Assembly: GCA_025331445.1 (NCBI GenBank)
Contig: JAIWNE010000034.1
Span: 236,915 to 300,914 of the forward strand
Direction: 5' to 3'
Origin: Blakeslea trispora
Lineage: Eukaryota > Mucoromycota > Mucoromycetes > Mucorales > Choanephoraceae
DNA: 64,000 nucleotides
Below are positions 56,935 to 64,000 of this stretch, in pieces. Within the stretch, counting starts at the first letter, position 1. Each line of letters starts with the position of its first letter. The notes under the pieces are model-generated. The model saw only the letters and a list, made by a program, of their open reading frames with translations, was not told where the DNA came from and made no database searches. Position numbers and translations under genes: made by a program.

Positions 56935-59900
56935 GTTGGAAAAAAAATACAAGGTAATAATGATAAAAAAGAAAAAAGAAAGAAAAGAATGACCTTTTTA
57001 TATGTATAAAAATATATTCTAACTTTACAGGTTACACCGCTCGTAATTTTTTTTTTTTTTTACTATCTGTCAACACATGAGGTTGTACGGAAAGTTCTTT
57101 TACGGAGAATCAGTAGCTTTTGAACTCAAATCCAAACACATTTCAACACTCGGATCAAAAGACCTCACGTGATGTGCCTAGTTTCTACAAGAGAGCTGGA
57201 TTCTTTGCCAAAAGAGCAAAAGGTTTTTGTCCTTTTCAGTGTCTTTACATTCGATTTGACATTTACTGGTTTTTTTTTTGGTTGACATTGATTTTTTTTT
57301 TTTTGCTTTTCTTTTTTAGTAATAACTTTAACTTTGTATTTGTGTTATACAAAAAAAAAAAAAAAAACTGCTCTTTGTTATTGAAGTTTATTCAAATCGA
57401 TATTAAAGATATCAGAGGCAACAGAATAATAAAAAAGAAAGAAATAAGGTAGTACCGACTTCTTTTCTCCTTTCTTTGTTGTCAATAGTAACATACTTTT
57501 TAGGTTTTAAGCAATAAAAAAAATCAAGTAGTTTGTTAGAAAGAGGCTTTGTATCAAAGCTTTTTTTTATATGAAGATATTTATTACATTGGTTTGCATC
57601 AACGTTTTTTTAAAAGATGTAGACTAGCTAGTCCCATAAGAAAATTAAACACTAAAGCAAGCCCATCTTTGTACATTGCTGACATCAGTGAAAATACAAT
57701 ACATGGTTTTTCCTTGATTTATTTCAAATTATATGACAGGTCCTCTCTTTTTTTTTGACATTTCATTCACAACTAGCTCTACCATCTTTTTACATACTCT
57801 TTATAACCTCTCATAACTAATCATTCGTTCAGCGACTGATTTGCTCACATAAGAAGTTTCAGACATACCTTGAGCAGTTCAATAACATTGTTTGATAGTA
57901 TCAATAAAGAACATCTTATTCCCTTTGCTATCAAGACATGAACTTTTGGTACACCTCATCATCCTGAAATATGTTTATTGTTGTATTATTGCTAATACAT
58001 GACATGCATCATAATCTTTGCGCAAGAAATATGCTTTTGGTCAATCCACTCTGCTCACAGCTTCCTTCAGTTAAAGTACTATAGATGACAATTCAATACA
58101 AAGATAGAGTTAAAGCTTTACTTTCTTTTTCTTCTTGTCTTGAGTATTTTATTATCTTTGCCCGAGAAAACATTGTCTAAATAAACACCTTATAATAAAA
58201 GCGTACAGTATCATCTGTTTATTCTGATGGCTCTTACTTTGATGAAAACCAAATTATGCTTTTCTCGGACGACACGTCGATGTGCAAGTCAGAAAGGAAA
58301 ACAATGACAAAATAGCTTTGTACAAAAGAACTTTGCCGGAGATAGCTAATAATTACTTATGTTTGCGTTTCATCCATTTCGCCTTGAGCACCTGAACAGA
58401 GTCTAATGATCCAATGTGTTTTTCTTGATGTTTCTTGCACACTTTGTCTAAAAGCTGAGACAACTGACAAGAGAGCCAGTCAGATTAAACGATCTGAGCG
58501 CGTGGTAACATATTGCTCTTTTGATTGTATCTCAAATCTTTGTGTATCCATCATTGCATTGTTACCAACCAATGAAATCAATGTTCAAGCACGGCAAACA
58601 AATCTGGCAATACTAGCAAAACCCTGATTTCACCTGTTTAACAAACAAAATGAGCACTTAAGAGTTCAAAAGGAACTATTACGGGCGTGCCGCTCTAGTG
58701 TGCCATTTCTCACAGCCATCTTCAAAATAGAGTATGACCCCCCCCCTCAAACATTTTGGTTTTGAGATTCTTTTTTTTTTGCTTGCATATCATGATCAAG
58801 AGTTTTTAACTAGTAATACTTCTTTTACTTTTCTAAATACGATTTCCAATACTGTATTACTATTCAAGAGGATATGTTCAACAAGTTAGGTACAGTTTGA
58901 AGTCATTTTACCATAAGTTGCAGCTGTTCGTTTATGGTTCAAAGGATATGCTTACATTTCAAATGAGAAAAAAAAACAGAAAGGAGCGTAAAGAAATCTA
59001 ATATCTTGGGCGAAATAATCAAAGGCAAAAACTTATTACCTATCTTGAACAATATATCATTGTTGCAAAACAAAACAGGGAGAAATGTATAAACTTCAGT
59101 AGTACTATACATTACAATTTGGTACATCAAAAGTACATGAAGCAATTCAGGTCCACTCAGGTACGTTAAGCCAGTGAGATTTGTGGGCAAGAGTGTTGAA
59201 AGTAAAACAAGTTCTGATACTGGCTACTCCCTTCTGCAACGCCGATGCAGACAATCGGAACATCCGTCTTCTTTTAGCATTTGATGAGATTTGTTATCAA
59301 TGAATTTGATGGCTCTAGTTAAATCATTTGAAAAGCAATGTCTAACTGACTCTTGGTTTTGATGCGTTTCAACACCATAATGCCATCGTCATCCAACTCG
59401 TCAACAAAGGAAACTGGCCTCATTCCTTCGATACTCTTGTGGATGTTAAAGAGATACTTAAATAAAGGTAATTATGAAATTGAGACTGTTCTATAACAAT
59501 GATTCTCCAATGTTGTTTCACCAATTTAGAGCTAGCACAAATCGCATATTATAGATAGACCACCATTTTGCTTTAACAGACAGCAATTCTTTGTCCTATC
59601 GTAATTTTCGACTTGCATCTCAATATCCGGCAAATAGTAGACATCAGAAAGAAGAGAAAAGAAGAGGAGAATGCGTGGTGAGTATAATTAAAGTATCTAT
59701 ACCAGTTTCTTTTAATGCTAAACGATTTTGATTAAAAACGACAAGTGCATACCAATATAGGCAAACTAGCAAGTAAGCTGTTGTATACTTTTTACTTAAA
59801 CTTCTCTTTAAAAGTGATGCTCAGTAGTTTTGAAATAATATAAAATAGTGATTGCTGTTGCTATTATTGTATACAAATATGCAGAGACATTGGAACCACT

Positions 59901-60140
59901 TCGGTAGCTCATAGAACCACTTGTACTTGCACACAAGATCAACTTTGAATAGTACGTTACGAATTGCTCCTTGTGTTGACCTCAAGTGTAGTAACAGAGC
60001 TTAGCTCTACTATAGTTATCTTAAAATTAACAAAAGAACTTTCTTTATCCTGCATTTCAGTAATCGGCTGCTATTTTAAATCTCCTCTTACTTTTTTTCG
60101 AAACCTTTCTGTTTGAACCTTTCATTTAATTCAAAGCTTA
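56935..60140. other. 3.2-kb gene-poor AT-rich region
   Basis: Contains long T and A tracts (57048-57061, 57291-57304, 57350-57366), a C8 run near 58738 and short frames without motifs. No gene, RNA or element end is supported. Its last few hundred bases are the COG8 promoter. Confidence 0.55.
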
Positions 60141-62747
60141 ATGTCAGCTGTCATGAGCTCGCAAGCAGTCTATGAAGAGAATAATGATGACTTACTAGAT
60201 TTGCTTACAGATGCTTGGGAAAACCCTCTAAAAGAGACCATTAAAGATGCTCACTGGATACACGACTATCTCACGCGTTTAACTTCTCTTTCTCTCGATC
60301 AGCTTTTACATGAACCTCTTGAGCTAAGACAAGAACAAGCAAATGCTATCAAGGATGCTCAGCAATTGGCTTGCAATGAATACCCTTTGCTTCTCCATGC
60401 ACAGACTTGCCGCGATACAATAGAGGGAGCGATGGACGGACTAGATGATCAACTAGAACAGTTTATTCAGTCGGTACCTGAACTTGAAGAAGCCTGTCGT
60501 GTCTTCGAATCACATGCCAATACCATCAAGCAAGAACGCAACAAAATTGCTCGTGTAATAGAACACCAACAGGTCCTGGCAGATGTATTAGAAATACCTC
60601 AGTTAATGGAGACATGTGTACGCAATAGCTATTATTCGGAAGCTATGGATCTTGCTTCTCATGTACGCTTACTTTCAGTACGATATCCACTTCCGATCAT
60701 TCATTCAATCCAGCAACAAGTTCAAGCTTCATCTGACCGTATGCTGATCCAATTAATATCGCATCTTCGAAAACCAGTTCGACTAGCAGCAGCAATGAAC
60801 ATGATCGGATTTTTACGCCGTATGGACGTGTTCAATTCAGAGGCCGAGCTACGCATGATGTTCTTGAGATGTAGACATGATTATCTACAGCAACGCTTAT
60901 TGCGCATCAAGCGAGATTTATCCGAGGATGTTCGCCAGCGTAGTGTAGATGCGTTTGAATATACCAAAAAATTCATTGATGTCATGCGTGAGCAGATGTT
61001 TGAGACTGGAACTCAATACGTATCTATCTTTCCCCATGAGCAAGACTCCCTTCTGCCTGATTACATGATACACGTCACTCAACTAATCAAGTCAACCTTG
61101 ACAACCTATTTACCGATGATTGAAGATACATCTTTCTTAGCTTCTTTATTGAATCAGCTACAATATTGTGGTATGTCTTTAGGCCGTATTGGACTGGATT
61201 TCCGGAACATCTTTGTTCATTTGTTTGAAGAAGCACTACAGCCAATGCTGATACGATGGATCAATAGTGCAACCGAAGAGCTGATGGCTATCATATCCAA
61301 GGCAACTATGGAAGGGAGTCTACCTAGTACCTGGATGGCTTCTAAAACAACGTCAACGACTCAGACTAAACGAAACGCCTTCCAGCCACCAATGCTACTT
61401 GTGGGTTATCCTTCACTTGCTGTCTTTACTAACAGCATCTTATCTACCTTCAATTCACTTCGACTCTTGCCTGCTTTCAGCCTATGTCAACCTATCATCA
61501 GTCATCTGAATGCTTGTTTCCTAGATATTGGTGTAGCTCTAAAACACTATGGCGATTATGTTCAGAAAAATATGCCTGACGAAATCATCTTTTTACAATC
61601 TTATTCAGCAGCTTATGCTCAGTGTTGTATTCCCTATCTCAAATCATGTCTTATTGACGGCATATACGGCCATTTGGCTACACCAAAAAAGGATGAAGGT
61701 GCTGTTGAGCATGTGTTGCAAGCTCATTTACCTGTTAGAGCAAGGGAGCCTGAAGTACCTGAGCTCCAACAAGATCAGCAGCCTTCAGATAGCAACAAAG
61801 TGAGGGAATCCAAAGAGGTTAGAAACATTGATGACACGAAAACAAGCAAAGAAACAGATTTAGAGAATGAAAAATCTGACAATAACAATGAAAATACAAA
61901 CGAAAACAAAGAAGAAAATTCAGAACCAAAAGAAGTAGAAGAAAACAACGAGATAGTCGACACAACAAATATTTCACAGAAAAAGGAAGGTCCACCTTTA
62001 TCACAAGAAGTAAAAAAAGATAATGAAGACGAGGAAAAATCTGAAGAAACAAAGCAATCAGCAAAGGAAGAGCCAACAGATGAAATGACAAAGGAAGAGC
62101 CAACAGATGAAATGGCAAAGGAAGAAACAGCAAAGGAAGAAACAGCAAATGAAGAGCCAACAAATGAAGAGCCAATAAAGGAAGAGCCAACAAAGGAAGA
62201 AACAGCAAATGAAGAGCCAACAAATGAAGAGCCAACAAAGGAAGAAACAGCAAATGAAGAGCCAACAAATGAAGAGCCAATAAAGGAAGAGTCAACAAAT
62301 GAAATGGCAAAGGAAGAGCCAACAAAGGAAGAAACAGCAAAGGAAGAGTCAACAAAGGAAGAAACAGCAAAGGAAGAGTCAACAAAGGAAGAGCCAACAA
62401 ATGAAATGGCAAAGGAAGATTCAGCAGCTGAAACAGCAAAGGAAGAGCCAGAAAAGAATGAAAAGGCAAAAACAAAAGAGAGAATAGAAATGGAAACAGA
62501 GAATGAAGAAGGAGAGGCTGGAGAAACAAAAACTCAAGAGGGAGAAAAGAAAGAAGAGAAAAACGAAACAAATACAGAAGAAGAACAAAAAACCAAAACA
62601 CTTCAAGAAAATGCAAAAGAGATTGAGGAATCAAATGAAAAGTCTTCTTCAGCAAAAGCTAAACAAGATCAACAAGGTGCCAAAACAGAATCAAAGCCTA
62701 AAGCGAATCAGAAGAAGAAGCATAAAAACAAAAAGGGAAAGCGATAA
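60141..62747 (+). CDS. COG8: COG complex subunit 8 with long acidic repeat tail
   Basis: Intronless, 868 aa. The first ~530 residues match COG8: LTRLTSLSLDQLLHEPLELR, the helical DQLEQFIQSVPELEEACRVF region, LMETCVRNSYYSEAMDLASH and MNMIGFLRRMDVFNSEAELR. COG8 is part of the eight-subunit tether for retrograde intra-Golgi vesicles. From about residue 630 the sequence becomes Glu/Lys/Thr-rich with 15-residue repeats built on TKEETANEEPTNEEP, ending in a basic KKKHKNKKGKR. Most COG8 proteins end near 500-650 residues, so about 250 residues are extra. Because the frame stays open through the repeats without stops, the tail appears to be translated. Confidence 0.92.
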   Translation: MSAVMSSQAVYEENNDDLLDLLTDAWENPLKETIKDAHWIHDYLTRLTSLSLDQLLHEPLELRQEQANAIKDAQQLACNEYPLLLHAQTCRDTIEGAMDGLDDQLEQFIQSVPELEEACRVFESHANTIKQERNKIARVIEHQQVLADVLEIPQLMETCVRNSYYSEAMDLASHVRLLSVRYPLPIIHSIQQQVQASSDRMLIQLISHLRKPVRLAAAMNMIGFLRRMDVFNSEAELRMMFLRCRHDYLQQRLLRIKRDLSEDVRQRSVDAFEYTKKFIDVMREQMFETGTQYVSIFPHEQDSLLPDYMIHVTQLIKSTLTTYLPMIEDTSFLASLLNQLQYCGMSLGRIGLDFRNIFVHLFEEALQPMLIRWINSATEELMAIISKATMEGSLPSTWMASKTTSTTQTKRNAFQPPMLLVGYPSLAVFTNSILSTFNSLRLLPAFSLCQPIISHLNACFLDIGVALKHYGDYVQKNMPDEIIFLQSYSAAYAQCCIPYLKSCLIDGIYGHLATPKKDEGAVEHVLQAHLPVRAREPEVPELQQDQQPSDSNKVRESKEVRNIDDTKTSKETDLENEKSDNNNENTNENKEENSEPKEVEENNEIVDTTNISQKKEGPPLSQEVKKDNEDEEKSEETKQSAKEEPTDEMTKEEPTDEMAKEETAKEETANEEPTNEEPIKEEPTKEETANEEPTNEEPTKEETANEEPTNEEPIKEESTNEMAKEEPTKEETAKEESTKEETAKEESTKEEPTNEMAKEDSAAETAKEEPEKNEKAKTKERIEMETENEEGEAGETKTQEGEKKEEKNETNTEEEQKTKTLQENAKEIEESNEKSSSAKAKQDQQGAKTESKPKANQKKKHKNKKGKR
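62070..62440 (+). repeat. in-frame minisatellite in the COG8 tail
   Basis: Tandem degenerate units of 15-45 bp built from GCAAAGGAAGA, GCCAACAAATGAAGA and related words, coding for E-P-T-N/K-E. Clean copies about 45 bp apart suggest recent expansion by slippage or unequal exchange. Confidence 0.85.
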
Positions 62748-63166
62748 GCTATTAAAGTCTTTGACATTTTCTAGTCATTTGTCTTCTTCTTTTTATTCTT
62801 TATTAATTGATTGAGATGTTTGTTATGGAGTTTTTTTTTTCTTATGACTAGTTGCCATCATGTTTGTCGATAAATCCAGTTTAATAATAGGCTTTATTTC
62901 AAAGTATAAAAAAAGGTTTTCGACTCGATCATCCTTTTTTGTCAGTAAGCATTCCTCTTCATTAATATCTATATGCGCAGTAGATGTTGATGTGTTTCTT
63001 CTTCGTGGCATCTTTTTTTTTATGAATAAGCAAGTGGGTTCTATCCTTTGGTAATACATTTCTCCGTCTAACGACGTGTGTATTCATGACGACAATAAAA
63101 AAGCCATATCACACACGAAAGAGTATAGGTTCATCTCGTAAACTGAATGTTCTTTATTATCCTTAT
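62748..63166. other. intergenic between convergent COG8 and cytidylate kinase genes
   Basis: 419 bp of AT-rich 3' flanking sequence. Short frames on both strands overlap each other and have no motif. Confidence 0.6.
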
Positions 63167-63985
63167 TCAAATACGATCAAGAATCATTTTTTCAATTCGT
63201 TCAACTTGTTCATCAATACTGATATGGCTTGTATCTAATACAACTGCATCTTCTGCCTGCAATAAAGGTGCTACTTTACGAGTACGATCAGCCAGATCTC
63301 GGGCTTCAAGATCTTTCTCGATAGCCTCCAATGTTTCGTTCTTATCTTTTGATTCTTGGAATCGTCTTTGAGCACGAATATGAAGATCAGCCACAATAAA
63401 GACCTTGAGCTCAGCATCGGGTAGAATAACAGTACCAATATCACGTCCATCCATCACTACACCTTGAATTTGACGACCTTGGTACTCAAAACCGGAGGTA
63501 TGAGCACCAGGTAGCTCACCTTTAGCCATAAGGCGTTGCTGCTCGGCCAAAATATCGCGCACAGCTCTGTTAGATGCGACTGGGCTTATGTTGCGTGTAA
63601 TATTTGAAGTTCGAATCAAATCGCTCACATCTTGGCCATCTAATGTAACTTGACCGAGTTGAGGAAACGTGATTTTGCTGTTGCGGGCAATGTCAGCCAC
63701 TTTGTCTTCTTGAGTGAAATCGACATTCTGTTGCTGGCACTTCAAAGTGACCTAACACTCCATGTTATTCGTCTTGTCTTGACATAACGAAATGCTTACT
63801 GCTCGAAACATGGCACCAGAATCAATGTAACCAAAGCCTGTTTTCTTGGCTAGCAGCTTAGCCGTTGTGCCTAAGATCAGGTAGCGTTTAACAACAGAAG
63901 AAGAAGAATAAAAAGCTGGCTATGCATGCTTACTCTTTCCAGAAGCACCTGGGCCATCAATAGCAACTCGAAATAAGCGAGACAT
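63167..63985 (-). CDS. cmk: bacterial-type cytidylate kinase (CMP/dCMP kinase)
   Basis: Exons 63985-63934, 63870-63800 and 63751-63167 give 235 aa. The P-loop is split by intron 1 (VAIDGPGASGKSTTAKLLAK), followed by GFGYIDSGAMFRAVTLKC, VRDILAEQQR, VVMDGRDIGTVILPDAELKV, and the RAQRRFQE-type lid. These are the motifs of the bacterial Cmk family, including its NMP-binding insert, and not those of the shorter eukaryotic UMP/CMP kinase (Ura6). It phosphorylates CMP and dCMP using ATP. The two canonical spliceosomal introns show that it is a resident nuclear gene rather than contamination. No targeting signal is apparent. Confidence 0.9.
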
Positions 63986-64000
63986 TCGTTTTTAAGCAAT

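Noticed and set aside
57120..57452. 110-codon Phe-rich frame
   Set aside because: It runs through poly-T and poly-A tracts and has no sensible composition.
61819..62655. 278-codon leucine-rich frame on the minus strand
   Set aside because: It is the antisense shadow of the Glu/Lys-rich COG8 tail.

Overview
The window is a nuclear segment of a fungus, most likely Mucoromycota, order Mucorales. It is AT-rich, with short introns of roughly 45-110 nt, consensus GTAAGT donors and TAG/CAG acceptors. The gene set is fungal: type V myosin with its light chain, an APSES cell-cycle regulator, Pet127, tafazzin, COG8 and the URC uracil-catabolism genes. Genus and species cannot be named from the sequence alone. 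I reconstructed exon chains for about 25 protein genes (roughly 84 introns) by requiring the reading frame to continue across each junction, and give them in the entries.

Layout. 0.1-9.8 kb is dense: a GT31-type glycosyltransferase, a cytosolic phospholipase A2, a small unknown protein, a divergent uracil-catabolism pair (URC1-like GTP cyclohydrolase II homologue and URC6-like uracil phosphoribosyltransferase) and a triacylglycerol lipase. 9.8-24.7 kb is an accessory island. It holds hairpin-rich repeats, two ~250-bp direct repeats flanking a 3-kb segment with one intron-rich gene of unknown family, a near-perfect 42-bp palindrome, transposase relics and a decayed Tc1/mariner-type transposase. 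24.8-33.3 kb returns to single-copy genes: F-box/LRR protein, tafazzin, a three-repeat gelsolin, a protein with the AreA-type LENxSWRLW motif, and a Pho80-class cyclin with a polyglutamine start. 33.3-37.1 kb is gene-poor apart from a tRNA-Gly(GCC). 37.1-56.9 kb is dense: a secreted, probably GPI-anchored subtilisin, myosin V, a Pho13-type phosphatase, the myosin light chain, a p24 cargo protein, an Mbp1-type transcription factor, mitochondrial ribosomal protein bL31m, Pet127 and a MYND protein. 57-60.1 kb is empty AT-rich sequence, followed by COG8 with a long acidic repeat tail and a bacterial-type cytidylate kinase.

Working relationships. URC1 and URC6 share a 272-bp promoter and act in one pathway. 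Myosin V and its probable essential light chain lie 3 kb apart. bL31m and PET127, both mitochondrial, are divergent neighbours. p24 and COG8 serve ER-Golgi traffic, as myosin V serves secretory-vesicle transport.

The best candidate for something undescribed is the direct-repeat-bounded unit at 12.58-16.09 kb. Its eleven-exon gene uses two GC-AG introns and has no family I recognise.
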